Source of the DNA: Bremerella cremea
Lineage (GTDB): Bacteria; Planctomycetota; Planctomycetia; Pirellulales; Pirellulaceae
Assembly: GCF_003335505.1 (NCBI RefSeq)
Contig: NZ_QPEX01000030.1
Location: 248,001 to 312,000 of the forward strand
Reading direction: 5' to 3'
DNA: 64,000 bases
Each line of letters begins with the position of its first letter. The stretch's first letter is position 1. The position numbers and the translations under genes are program-made. The notes beneath the pieces were generated by a model. It was not told the origin of the DNA, did no database searches, and saw only the letters and a program-made list of their open reading frames with translations. Shown piece after piece: positions 25,853 through 34,984 of the stretch.

Positions 25853-26175
25853 TTAGCGATCCACCAAAATTAGGTCAACAAGAATTGATCGATTTACTGG
25901 GGGGATAGGGAGAGTTTTTGTTTTGGTATAATTAACAGAATGTGAATGCGATATAACGAGATATTCTGGACAAATTTGGACGGATCGGGCAGACAGTAGA
26001 AGAGGGCTATCGCACATAGACACAAGCTCGGATGGTCCCATTGATTTGGTAAGGTAGATGTCGAGGCTGTTGTCCAACACCTTGTGGCGATTTTAGCCTT
26101 GGCTAGGTCACGATAAGTGAGAGCCGCGTCTACATCATCATCCACCAGCAAGGTAAAAATCTGGTTAGAAGCCAT
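25853..26175 (-). pseudogene. Receiver-domain gene remnant with internal deletion and frameshift
   Basis: From ATG 26175 the frame reads ASNQIFTLLVDDDVDAALTYRDLAKAK, an excellent start of a receiver domain with its acidic pocket. After about 28 codons the similarity stops in that frame. A frame shifted by one base continues HKVLDNS-LDIYLTKSMGPSELV, in which DIYLTKSMGPSEL looks like the final strand, conserved Lys and last helix of a receiver. The central part with the phosphoacceptor is missing. The rest of the 25658-26202 gap holds no supported gene. It follows the large hybrid kinase gene on the same strand, so it may once have been that kinase's output regulator. Confidence 0.6.
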
Positions 26176-26202
26176 GGTGACGCAGGGAATAGGGCGGCAA
26201 GG

Positions 26203-29200
26203 TTACTCTCTGTTGAAGCCAACCAGAGTCGGCATGAGCACGGACAATCGCTGAGCTAACTCTTGAGCATTGTCTGCGGTCGAGGCGAATTCATTACGAA
26301 CCCCAGATTGCTCTAGCGACTCGGCGATTTTGGCGGTCTCGATTTGGTGAAAGAAACGAAGTGCGCTTTTGAGTTTATGGGCGGAAATGGTCAGCAAATG
26401 CCCGTCATTATTGGCAATCGCAGTTTGTATATTGGCAATGCTCTTGTTCATTTCTGGAATGTAAGCTTCGACAATCTCGGTTAGTGTCTCATGGTCGTTG
26501 CCTAAGCGTTGCAGGAGTTTTTCCCAGGGGACAAGCGATTCTTTGGTTGCTGGAGAAACAGGTAGGGTTGGCTCGCGTGAAGGCTTTCGACTTTCTAAAG
26601 AATTAGCGATGTTCTGACTTTTGCAAATCGCGTTATCGATGGCTGCAAAGAGTTCGTCAGGCGATAGCGGTTTAGAGACGTATTCGTCCATGCCGGCAGA
26701 AAGGCAGCGTTCCCGGTCTTTCTTGAGGGCATGCGCTGTGGTGGCAACAATAGGAATGTGTCCGCCCGATTCTTGTTCATGTTCTCGTATTTGAAATGCA
26801 GCCGTTAAGCCGTCCATTTCCGGCATCTGAACATCCATGAGGACAACATCGAATTTGTTTTTCTGAACGGTTGCGAGGGCTTCAAGCCCATTTTGAACCA
26901 CCGTAATCTTATGGTGCCGCCGCTTCAGAATCGCCATCGCGACTTTCTGATTCGCGGGGCTATCTTCGGCCACTAAGATGTGTAGACGTGTTCGTGTTGC
27001 ATCGACTGATTCAGGTTCGTCTTGGGGCAAAATGGCTACCTCAGTACTGCCAAGTCCAAATCCATCAACGATGGCTTCAAGTAATTCCGATGGCTTAATG
27101 GGCTTGCGAATGCGTGAAGCAATTTGAAGCGAATTGTCTCTATCGTGGCTATTAATTCCTCCTGAAGATACCAGAATAACCACTGGCCGTCCGTATTGTT
27201 CCGGATTGGCTTGAAGTTGCTGGATCATTTCATAGCCATCCATTTCTGGCATTTTGACATCGGTAATGACGATATCAAATGGATGGTTGTCCTGAACAGC
27301 GGCTTTTAGATACTGTAAAGCCGAGGCTCCGGAGTTTGCCGTTTGAGCTTGCAGGTTATACGACTCCGTCACTTCTTTGAGCATTAACTGATCGATCTCG
27401 TTGTCGTCCACAACGAGGGCTCGTTTGCCGACTAGTTCGTGGGCGGCGTCTCGCCACGGCAAAGGGGATTGGTCCTTAGCGACGCGCAGATTGACCGTGA
27501 AGAAGAAGGTGCTTCCAACTCCTTGTTCACTTTCAACCCATATTTCACCCCCTAATTTGTGAACCAGAAGCGAAGAGATCGTGAGACCCAGGCCTGTGCC
27601 GCCGTAGCGACGAGTTATGGATGAGTCGGCTTGTTCAAACACATTGAAGATGGAGGCCAGCTTTTCTTGAGGGATGCCAATGCCCGTGTCGCGTACTGCG
27701 AACTTTAATTGGACTTCGTTTGCTTGTTTGACCTGGGGCTGGAGGGGGATGACCTTAACTTCGATGATGCCTTGTTGAGTGAACTTGATCGAGTTCCCCA
27801 CAAGATTTAGGAGGATCTGACCAATCCTGCGTGAGTCGCCAATGAGCAACGGGGGAACATTGCGATCGACATGGTAGACAATTTCGATATCGCGATCGTG
27901 AAGCCTAGGTGAAAGCGATTTTAGTAGTTTGGCGATCAGGTCATGTAGTTGGAATTCGTCCTCGTCCAATTCCAACTTGCCAGCTTCGATCTTAGAAAAA
28001 TCGAGAATGTCGTTAATGATTTGAAGGAGAATGTTCGACGATTCTGAGACGGTGCGGAGGTAGTCGCGTTGGTCGGTGGTTAATTCTGTTCGCAGAACGG
28101 TGTCGGTTAGGCCGATGATTGCGTTCATCGGAGTGCGAATTTCGTGGCTCATATTGGCCAGGAATTCACTCTTGGCTAGGTTGGCTTTCTCGGAGGTGCG
28201 TCTTGCTTCCCGGGCTATCTCCTCGCTTACCTGTAGTTCGACAGCTTGATTATGACCGAGCGCGATATTTCTACCCATCATCCAGATGACTCCTGCCAAG
28301 AGGAGGCTCAGCGTCATTCCGCCTATGCCAATCATGGATGGGGTTACGCGATCGATTTGATTTTCGAAAGCTGGTGTGCTGTAGGTGTCGATCCGCCATT
28401 TACGATCACCAGGAGAGATCTCTATTTGTTGGGTGAACTTCCGCTCGGCCATAGCCTCTTTCGGATTGCCATAGAGCAGTACATCGTTATTCCGGTCGTC
28501 AGTGTCGTAAATCACGATTTGAACATAGCTCTGGGTCCGACTATCAACGTCAGAAATTGCTTGTTCCAGAATGATTGGGGCGTAAATCAACCCGCGGAGC
28601 TCTTTTTCTCGTTCTTCGGGAGTTGGCGGCAATTCGTTCGAATTATAAATAGGTAAGAAATAGAGGAAGCCACTGGTCTTGCGTTCGTCTTGAACAAGTT
28701 CGATGCGTCCGGTAATCGTTGGCCTACCTGTTCGCACGGCTTTCTCGGCGGCTCTACGTCTGGTTATTTCCGATCCGATGTCGTAGCCCCAAGCGTTTCG
28801 GTTTTGTTCAAGCGGAAAAATGATTTTGATTACAAGCAAGTCCGGCGCATTACCTTGGGTGTTAATTTGGAAGTCGGGGGCAGAATCCTGCCGCACAGTC
28901 TCAATGAATTTGTCTAAGTCTATTCGCTCGACTCGCTCGATTAGGCCAAAACCAATGGCCCCAGGAAACTCTTGAGACAAGTCTCTCGAAAAAACGAATT
29001 CAGCAAACTCATTTCGCGAAACCTGTTCGCTGCCAAAGTAAAGTCCTCGTATTCCTCGCAATCCGTAGACGACGCGATTGATGTTCCGCTCGATATCTTC
29101 CACCGCAAGATTGGTGAAATAATTGAATCTTGTTTCATTCGTTTGACGGATCGTCCGCTGAGCGTCCACCACCAGGCTGCCCGTAACCAGCAAGGCCAGG

Positions 29201-29967
29201 GCCAACATACCGATCACGACGCTGCTTACAGGTCGGGCACGGTGTAGTTCGGCCAAGACAATGGTGCGATCATTAGCCGATTGAATAAACTTGGTGCCTC
29301 GCCAGATCAGAAAGAAACCTGCCGCGATCAGGAAGAGCAATGCTGCGGTGTGAATCGCAGTGGTCGAAAAAATGCTTGTCCCACGTGCGTTATTGCGGAA
29401 GAGAAAAAGAAGGATGCTGATTAGTCCCAGAAGCCCGGCTATGAAGGCGAACGACTTTCTCACCCAGGTGGGAAAATAATCGGAGATCAATTGACTGAAC
29501 GCAAGCAGCCACAGGGCAATTGCTGTTCCAGTCGACATCCTTCCCGGGGGCTTGCCGAGACTAACTGAATTGGGATCGGCACTGAAAAGGGTATCGATTC
29601 CTAGATTCCACGAGAATGCTATTTCAAGCAAACTTATGGTCGCTAGACCAAAGACGAACGTGGCCAATCCAATGGCCAGCCAGTCCCAGTGGGCTTTGGT
29701 GTACCGCATTTGGGAACGGATTAAGCCAACGACAGACAACACGCCTAGGCCGAGTGCCGTGTTGAATTTCATCGTGGGCAAGCCGTTGATGAGGGAGCGT
29801 AATTCAACGAACCCTGCCAGCCACGCGACCATGACGACACATGCCGTTAGCAATGCCAGACTGAGCAAAATCCGCCCAGCGATTAGTGACCAAGCTGCAG
29901 CGATCAGCCGAGACTTAGGAGTGGATATGGGCAACGAATTGCTGGTCATAATACGAGGATCCGGCAT
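26203..29967 (-). CDS. Membrane hybrid kinase: CHASE - HisKA/HATPase - REC - REC - Hpt, 1254 aa
   Basis: About seven hydrophobic segments occupy residues 25-275. A periplasmic CHASE-type sensor domain follows (about 285-510), with YGLRGIRGLYFGS, PGAIGFGLIERV and a final membrane helix near 540. The kinase core has His608 (NMSHEIRTPMN), the N-box and GTGLGL. Receiver 1 has Asp903 (ITDVKMPEMDG), receiver 2 has Asp1045 (LMDVQMPEMDG), and the C-terminal Hpt domain has His1197 (SAHKLKSALRFF). This is a BarA/ArcB-like phosphorelay. CHASE domains bind small molecules, such as cytokinin-like compounds in some kinases. It lies 17 bp after the kinase at 29985-31058, so one transcript is likely. The soluble receivers and CsrA-REC nearby are plausible partners. 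Confidence 0.93.
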   Translation of the reverse strand: MPDPRIMTSNSLPISTPKSRLIAAAWSLIAGRILLSLALLTACVVMVAWLAGFVELRSLINGLPTMKFNTALGLGVLSVVGLIRSQMRYTKAHWDWLAIGLATFVFGLATISLLEIAFSWNLGIDTLFSADPNSVSLGKPPGRMSTGTAIALWLLAFSQLISDYFPTWVRKSFAFIAGLLGLISILLFLFRNNARGTSIFSTTAIHTAALLFLIAAGFFLIWRGTKFIQSANDRTIVLAELHRARPVSSVVIGMLALALLVTGSLVVDAQRTIRQTNETRFNYFTNLAVEDIERNINRVVYGLRGIRGLYFGSEQVSRNEFAEFVFSRDLSQEFPGAIGFGLIERVERIDLDKFIETVRQDSAPDFQINTQGNAPDLLVIKIIFPLEQNRNAWGYDIGSEITRRRAAEKAVRTGRPTITGRIELVQDERKTSGFLYFLPIYNSNELPPTPEEREKELRGLIYAPIILEQAISDVDSRTQSYVQIVIYDTDDRNNDVLLYGNPKEAMAERKFTQQIEISPGDRKWRIDTYSTPAFENQIDRVTPSMIGIGGMTLSLLLAGVIWMMGRNIALGHNQAVELQVSEEIAREARRTSEKANLAKSEFLANMSHEIRTPMNAIIGLTDTVLRTELTTDQRDYLRTVSESSNILLQIINDILDFSKIEAGKLELDEDEFQLHDLIAKLLKSLSPRLHDRDIEIVYHVDRNVPPLLIGDSRRIGQILLNLVGNSIKFTQQGIIEVKVIPLQPQVKQANEVQLKFAVRDTGIGIPQEKLASIFNVFEQADSSITRRYGGTGLGLTISSLLVHKLGGEIWVESEQGVGSTFFFTVNLRVAKDQSPLPWRDAAHELVGKRALVVDDNEIDQLMLKEVTESYNLQAQTANSGASALQYLKAAVQDNHPFDIVITDVKMPEMDGYEMIQQLQANPEQYGRPVVILVSSGGINSHDRDNSLQIASRIRKPIKPSELLEAIVDGFGLGSTEVAILPQDEPESVDATRTRLHILVAEDSPANQKVAMAILKRRHHKITVVQNGLEALATVQKNKFDVVLMDVQMPEMDGLTAAFQIREHEQESGGHIPIVATTAHALKKDRERCLSAGMDEYVSKPLSPDELFAAIDNAICKSQNIANSLESRKPSREPTLPVSPATKESLVPWEKLLQRLGNDHETLTEIVEAYIPEMNKSIANIQTAIANNDGHLLTISAHKLKSALRFFHQIETAKIAESLEQSGVRNEFASTADNAQELAQRLSVLMPTLVGFNRE

Positions 29968-29984
29968 TCAACGCCCTGCGAAAT

Positions 29985-31058
29985 TTAGGATGGAGGAGCG
30001 GAAATCGTAAAGTGGAAAGTGGAACCTATTCCCGGTTCTGATTCAACTTTAATTTGGCCCCGATGCTGTTCAACGATTTTTCGACAGGTAGCCAGGCCGA
30101 TACCTGATCCTTCATATTCCCGCTGGGCATGCAAGCGTTGGAAGGGGATAAAAATCTTATCAAGGTATTCTTGCTTGATGCCAATTCCATTGTCGGAAAA
30201 TGATACCAGCCATTGGTGTTCCCCTGCCCGTTTGGCAGAGATGTTGATGACGGGAGTCCGATCGCCACGGAATTTGATCGCATTGGACATTAGGTTTTGG
30301 AAGAGAAGGGTCAGGGTTGTTTCATCTCCCAGAACATCAGGCAACGGCTCGGACTGAATGGTGGCTTCTGACTCGCGGATTTGAAAGTCGAGATTGAAGA
30401 GGGCTGAGTCACGAATTTGTTCTAGTGAAACCGGTTGCCAGCGATTTTCAATCGAACCATAGCGGGCAAATTCAATAAGGCTTTGCACTAGTGATTGTAA
30501 TCGGCGCGCGTTGGTGCCAATTAAATCGACGTTCATCTCACACGTCTCGTCTAGCTTGCCAGCTAGGTCTTCTTTGAGAAATTCCGAGAGTTGGGCAATT
30601 CGACGCAAAGGAGCTTGGAGGTCGTGCGCCGCCATGTGAGCGAAGTCATGGAGTTCTTGTTGGCGTCTGGCGACTTCCCGGGAGAGTTCAACTTTCTCGA
30701 TCGCATTGCTAAGGGCGCGATGCACGGTTTCGGCCGTGAGGGCATCTTTAACAAGGTAATCTTGAGCCCCAAGCTTCAATCCCTCGACCGCAATCTGTTC
30801 ATTCCCATCTCCTGAGATTGCGATGATGGGCACATCATTGCCAGACGCACGAATCTTTTCGAGGTATTCCCATTTCTGAGAATCTTCCAGACGATAATCC
30901 AAAAACACACAATCAAAATCTTGATTCTGAAGTCGTGCGAGTCCCTCGGTTCCGCTCAATACGTGAACGACTTCAAACTCATAGCGACATGCTTGGGAGA
31001 GCATTGCTTGAAGAACCCGCGAGTCGGCCGTGCTGTCGTCGATGATTAGAAAACGCAT
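29985..31058 (-). CDS. Soluble REC - histidine kinase, 357 aa
   Basis: The receiver (residues 1-120) has IIDDS and FLDYRLED. A short helix leads to a kinase core with AAHDLQAPLRR, the phospho-site form found in phytochrome-like kinases, followed by an N-box (NLMSNAIKF), DNGIGI, FIPFQRLHA and GSGIGLA. This REC-kinase order without sensor domain suggests that the kinase is controlled by phosphorylation of its own receiver. ATG 31058 puts the first strand (MRFLII) at the N-terminus; a TTG at 31076 would add six residues, and neither has a clear ribosome site. It is the first gene of an operon with the CHASE kinase downstream. Confidence 0.9.
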   Translation of the reverse strand: MRFLIIDDSTADSRVLQAMLSQACRYEFEVVHVLSGTEGLARLQNQDFDCVFLDYRLEDSQKWEYLEKIRASGNDVPIIAISGDGNEQIAVEGLKLGAQDYLVKDALTAETVHRALSNAIEKVELSREVARRQQELHDFAHMAAHDLQAPLRRIAQLSEFLKEDLAGKLDETCEMNVDLIGTNARRLQSLVQSLIEFARYGSIENRWQPVSLEQIRDSALFNLDFQIRESEATIQSEPLPDVLGDETTLTLLFQNLMSNAIKFRGDRTPVINISAKRAGEHQWLVSFSDNGIGIKQEYLDKIFIPFQRLHAQREYEGSGIGLATCRKIVEQHRGQIKVESEPGIGSTFHFTISAPPS

Positions 31059-31599
31059 GGGTTTAAAGTTCAACAAATCTGGGGATTAGATTGTCTCGGG
31101 CATAGATCGTTCTGGTTAAGCAGTTGCGGGAATATCGCAGGTGGGACAACTTCATTATTACGTCTATTCGACCAATTACAGCCTGAACTTGTCGTCTAAG
31201 CGGATATCGGGGGCGGTATTCTTTCTCGTTCGATTTACAAGACATCGTGTGGAAAATTGATTTGGTTGCTCGGCGACCAGGTTGGAGTCTTGGCGGCGCT
31301 ACCTATAACGAATCTAACGTTTGATATAGGCCTCCATAGTCCTTGTAGCGATCCTAATCGAAATAAAGTGGGGGCAATTATTGCTGGCGATGCGCAAATC
31401 CGCAATCTAACTGTGGAAAGGAGCGGCAGGGATATCGCAGGGTAGGTTCTTGTAAGGTGGTACGAGTGACACCCTCAAGTGCTGCGCGATGCAGTTTGCG
31501 CATAGTACGCCGCTTATCGAACGATTGCTGCCCGCAGGGTTCTCTGTTGGGTTGTGAGCGAATTTGCATAAAAGGTGTTGGAATAAAGGGGCAAGACGA
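31059..31599. other. Divergent intergenic region between two kinase genes
   Basis: The 541 bases separate a minus-strand and a plus-strand kinase gene and must carry promoters for both. A loose direct repeat, sharing ATATCGCAGG, occurs at 31132 and 31432, in each case downstream of a G-rich stretch; it could be a regulator site but is weakly supported. No coding frame in it looks real. Confidence 0.4.
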
Positions 31600-33204
31600 A
31601 TGAGTTTAGGAAATGCCACAATCAGAGTCCTCATTCTTGAAGACGATGATGCGGATGCACAAATCACGACTCGTCAATTGCAACAGTCGCGATACACTTT
31701 TCAGATTCGGCACGTCGCCTGCATGGACGACGCGATGGCCTATCTCCAAGAAGGATCCTACGACGCAATTGTTGCCGATGTGCATGTGCCAGACTCGGCT
31801 GGCATTGGCACAATTACCAAACTGCGCGAATGCTGTAAAACGACTGCCATCCTTGCGATCACCTCTGCGGCGACTCCCGAAATTGAAGACGAGATTTTTG
31901 CTGCCGGAGCGCAGGACTTTCGCCTTAAGGAAGAACTGTGTGGCAATGCCCTGGCGCGGGCTGTCGTTCATGCTATCGAACGTCAAAAGGATCTTAACCG
32001 GATTAAACGCTTGGTGCGTCATCTCAAGCGAAGTCAGGTTCAATTAAGAGATCAGGCCCAGCAGTTGAAGCAAAAGAATCGGCACTTGCGAAAGTTGTAC
32101 CGCACCGCCAAAGAGTTTGTGGACAACGTTTCGCACGACCTGCGTACTCCTTTGACGGTGATCAAAGACTACGTTTCGATCGTGCGCGATGGCATGGCCG
32201 GCGAGGTCAATCCCGAGCAGAAGAAGCTGTTGGGTAAGGTGACCGTTCGGGCAGATGATCTTAACAACATGGTCGATGACATCTTAGATGCCAGCAAGCT
32301 GGAGGCTGGATTGCTGGGCGCTTGGCGACGCCCAATAAGCATTCCGGATGTCATTTCGCATGCAGCCAGTTTGCTGCGAGAACGTGCTTCGATCAAAGGG
32401 ATCGAATTGGTGATTGATTGTCCGTCGGACTTGCCGGAAGCCTATTGCGATAGCGAAAAAGCTGTCCGTGTGATCAGCAACCTGGCGAACAATGCCATCA
32501 AGTTCTCGAAGCCTGGCGAGAAGGTGACCCTATGGGCCAAATATCAACCGATCGAGGCGGAAATTTTGATCGGGGTAACCGATCATGGGCCTGGTATCGA
32601 GCAAGACTGTTTGGAGCAAATTTTCCAACGGTTTAATCAACTAGACAATAACGAATCGGCAACCGGCAAAGGCTTTGGGCTGGGGCTGTGTATTGCCCAA
32701 CGACTGAGTCGAATCAATTTGGGGCAATTAAGTGTCGAAAGTCAGGTGGGGCAGGGAAGCACGTTTGCGTTTACCGTTCCTTTGGCCGAGCCTACCGAGG
32801 TCTTCTGGCGTTGGCTGGGAATTCGTAGCGATTCTTCCTTCCCGCTTTACATGAATAAAGTCTCGCTAGGAGAAACGGTCGCTGAGAAGGATGCGGACGA
32901 TTTCGACCGATTCATGAACTGTTTACTGCGAAGACAAGACCTTCTATTTCGCCTGTCCCCACGGGAATGGTTGCTGATCCTCTCTATCCCCGAGAATGAA
33001 GTTCAACGATGGGAGGAAAGGGCCAGCCGAGACTTTACGCGTTTCAATCGCAATCGTCCTCAAGGACCGTTGCCAGGATATTCACGACGCGTAATTCAGC
33101 AGTGGCCCGCTCGGATTTCAGCGAGGAGGGTCTTAAGCGAGTTCGAGAGAATTCTACAACGGGAGTTCAATACTTCGACAGTTGAAGCGATAGCGTTTCA
33201 ATAA
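31600..33204 (+). CDS. REC - histidine kinase with a degenerate GGDEF-like tail, 534 aa
   Basis: ATG 31600 is preferred (AAAGGGGC about ten bases upstream). The receiver (8-125) has LEDDDAD and Asp60 (VADVHVPDS). A coiled coil covers about 130-170. The kinase core has His179 (VSHDLRTPL), N-box NLANNAIKF, DHGPGIE and FGLGLCIA. After the HATPase domain, residues 400-530 contain RRQDLLFRLSPREWLLIL, which aligns by shape with the GGDEF core of diguanylate cyclases, with SPREW where GGDEF would be. It therefore cannot make cyclic di-GMP in the standard way. The receiver and coiled coil are paralogous to those at 22312-24120. Two receiver genes follow on the same strand. Confidence 0.88.
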   Translation: MSLGNATIRVLILEDDDADAQITTRQLQQSRYTFQIRHVACMDDAMAYLQEGSYDAIVADVHVPDSAGIGTITKLRECCKTTAILAITSAATPEIEDEIFAAGAQDFRLKEELCGNALARAVVHAIERQKDLNRIKRLVRHLKRSQVQLRDQAQQLKQKNRHLRKLYRTAKEFVDNVSHDLRTPLTVIKDYVSIVRDGMAGEVNPEQKKLLGKVTVRADDLNNMVDDILDASKLEAGLLGAWRRPISIPDVISHAASLLRERASIKGIELVIDCPSDLPEAYCDSEKAVRVISNLANNAIKFSKPGEKVTLWAKYQPIEAEILIGVTDHGPGIEQDCLEQIFQRFNQLDNNESATGKGFGLGLCIAQRLSRINLGQLSVESQVGQGSTFAFTVPLAEPTEVFWRWLGIRSDSSFPLYMNKVSLGETVAEKDADDFDRFMNCLLRRQDLLFRLSPREWLLILSIPENEVQRWEERASRDFTRFNRNRPQGPLPGYSRRVIQQWPARISARRVLSEFERILQREFNTSTVEAIAFQ

Positions 33205-33248
33205 GCAATAGATCATTTCTATTTTCAGCATTAGGGGCAAGGTCTGAA

Positions 33249-33626
33249 ATGAATGAATCAAAACAAATACTGATTGTGGATGACGAGCACGACATACGAG
33301 ATGGTGTCTCGTATTGGCTGCGTGCCGCAGGGTACTCGCCATTGTTTGCAGATGACGGATCCAGTGGCATCGAGTCGGCTAAGCGCAATCATCCAGACGT
33401 GATTCTTCTGGATGTGCAAATGCCAGAGAAAGACGGGCTAGATACGTTGCATGATCTTCGAATGGATCCTTGCACTTCGGACATTCCTGTCATTATGCTT
33501 TCGGCCAGTTTGTCGGATGAATATCGAGCACTCGACGCAGGTGCGCGGTTCTTTGTGCAAAAACCATACGAAGGTTACCGAATCATATCGGCCATCCAGG
33601 CGGTGCTTATGCCAGTCATGGCATGA
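33249..33626 (+). CDS. Single-domain response regulator, 125 aa
   Basis: This is a complete stand-alone receiver: VDDEHD acidic pair near the start, phosphoacceptor Asp in ILLDVQMPEKDG near residue 58, LSAS switch residue and the conserved Lys in FVQKPYEG. It has no output domain, so it acts by protein contact or as a phosphorelay intermediate (Spo0F/CheY type). It lies 44 bp after the kinase gene and 48 bp before the double receiver gene, which suggests one operon. Its phosphate source is probably the kinase just upstream. Confidence 0.9.
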   Translation: MNESKQILIVDDEHDIRDGVSYWLRAAGYSPLFADDGSSGIESAKRNHPDVILLDVQMPEKDGLDTLHDLRMDPCTSDIPVIMLSASLSDEYRALDAGARFFVQKPYEGYRIISAIQAVLMPVMA

Positions 33627-33674
33627 GCGTATGCCTTGTTTGTTCCTACCCCCCAGTGTCATGCGGAGACTTCC

Positions 33675-34568
33675 ATGAAAAAGACCGTTCTAATTGCGGA
33701 CGACAATGCCGATATCGTCGATATTCTTAAACGGCGTTGCGAAACGCTGGGTCTGAATGTGATTGTGGCAAACAACGCCATGGAAGCGCTAACCAAAGCC
33801 GAGGCTTACCAGCCAGAAGCGATCATGCTGGATGTGAACATGCCCCATGGAAACGGGCTCTCCGTTTGTGAAATGCTAACGCATCATGAACAGTTGAGTT
33901 CGATTCCCGTGATTGTCTTGACCGGAAACACTTCTTCGGAAGTTGTCAAACGTTGCCATCAATTGTGTGCGTTCTACATTCCTAAGACAACGGACATTTG
34001 GAGTCAGATAGAGCCTGTACTTTGCGATCTACTCAAAATTACTCCTATGAAGGATACGCCGGACGTGAATACCGAAGAAGATGCTTCCGCAAATTGCGTT
34101 GCCATGCTTGATCGTGTTTTTAGTATTCTGGGGGCCGAGATCAATCGCAACACGGAAACGGAAATGGAATGTGCCGTGGAGGAAGATGCTGCTCCATGGG
34201 TGCTGACCATCGAGGACGACGAGGATGTCGCGTTCACGCTAAGAAGACGCTTGCAAGAGGTTGGAATCAATGCGGTAAATGCGAATGAGGGTACCGAAGG
34301 CTATCGGCATGCGTTTATGTCGGTACCGACGGCGATCATCCTCGATTATGAACTGCCAGGCGGTAACGGGGCCTACGTCATGCGGCGGCTCAAAGAATCT
34401 CCTGTGACAGCTTCCATTCCGGTTATCGTTCTTACGGGCCGAAAGGAAGGGTATATTGAACGCCAAATGCGAAGCATGGGAGCTTCGGCGTTCTATAACA
34501 AGCCGATCCCTTGGCAACAAGTTCAAGAAACGCTCTCCAACCTTGTCCCAGCTGCATTTGCAAACTAG
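33675..34568 (+). CDS. Double-receiver response regulator (REC-REC), 297 aa
   Basis: ATG 33675 has CGGAGA six bases upstream; a longer frame begins at 33636. Receiver 1 (about 1-115) has IADDNAD and MLDVNMPHGNG, but its distal Lys lies in the altered segment FYIPKTTD. A polar linker holds residues about 125-180. Receiver 2 (about 180-295) has IEDDED, ILDYELPGGNG, LTGR and FYNKPIPW, so it is complete. No DNA-binding or enzymatic output is present. Tandem receivers of this kind serve as phosphate sinks or sequential relay parts. It is the last gene of the signalling operon 31600-34568; a REP-like hairpin lies 50 bp downstream. Confidence 0.88.
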   Translation: MKKTVLIADDNADIVDILKRRCETLGLNVIVANNAMEALTKAEAYQPEAIMLDVNMPHGNGLSVCEMLTHHEQLSSIPVIVLTGNTSSEVVKRCHQLCAFYIPKTTDIWSQIEPVLCDLLKITPMKDTPDVNTEEDASANCVAMLDRVFSILGAEINRNTETEMECAVEEDAAPWVLTIEDDEDVAFTLRRRLQEVGINAVNANEGTEGYRHAFMSVPTAIILDYELPGGNGAYVMRRLKESPVTASIPVIVLTGRKEGYIERQMRSMGASAFYNKPIPWQQVQETLSNLVPAAFAN

Positions 34569-34620
34569 GTCGCAAACGCGGGGTGACGGTAGTCCATGAC
34601 TTATTGATTTCTCCGTAAGC

Positions 34621-34715
34621 AACTCAACACGGCAAGATTCCGATTTGCCATGTTTCCGGGGCTTCCATGGGGCGCCCCTGTTGGATTGGCGGCGCTGTCG
34701 TCAATCCAACAGGGG
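34621..34715. repeat. Dispersed REP-like element, copy 1, with perfect 14-bp stem
   Basis: The 85 bases 34621-34705 align without gaps with 39960-40044. The 3' part (34660-34705) is shared by two more copies. In this copy CCCCTGTTGGATTG (34675-34688) and CAATCCAACAGGGG (34702-34715) form a perfect 14-bp stem with a 13-base loop. It lies 52 bp after the double-receiver gene and may also act as a transcription end or RNA-stability hairpin. Confidence 0.85.
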
Positions 34716-34922
34716 AAAGTTCTTTTCGCTGCTCCCTATTGAGCCGTTTTAGGGCATTGTTTCAAAGTTCTTGCTACCACTCCCCGAGCAAAGCGAAAAG
34801 GAATATTTTGGTTCCATGGACTCCCGCAGTCCATCGCTTCCCGTGAGTTGTTGCCGCTTTGAATCATTGATCTCTGCGCACACAGCTTTAACTCTGGTCA
34901 AGCGTTCTCTCTACGTGTTCAG

Positions 34923-34968
34923 GGGCTTCCGTGGGTTGTCCCTGCTTGTTTGGCAGCGCAGTCCTCAA
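34923..34968. repeat. Dispersed REP-like element, copy 3 (short, diverged)
   Basis: The 46 bases align gap-free with the 3' half of copy 1 (GGCTTCC...GCGCAGTCCTCAAT), with several substitutions. It lies just upstream of the aminotransferase gene, and any start codon placed at 34931 would translate this repeat, which argues for the ATG at 34985. Confidence 0.7.
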
Positions 34969-34984
34969 TACCGGTGCTTTGGAT

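Noticed and set aside
34931..34984. Upstream start for the aminotransferase gene
   Set aside because: The extra N-terminus would be translated from a copy of the dispersed repeat; the conserved part begins at the ATG at 34985.
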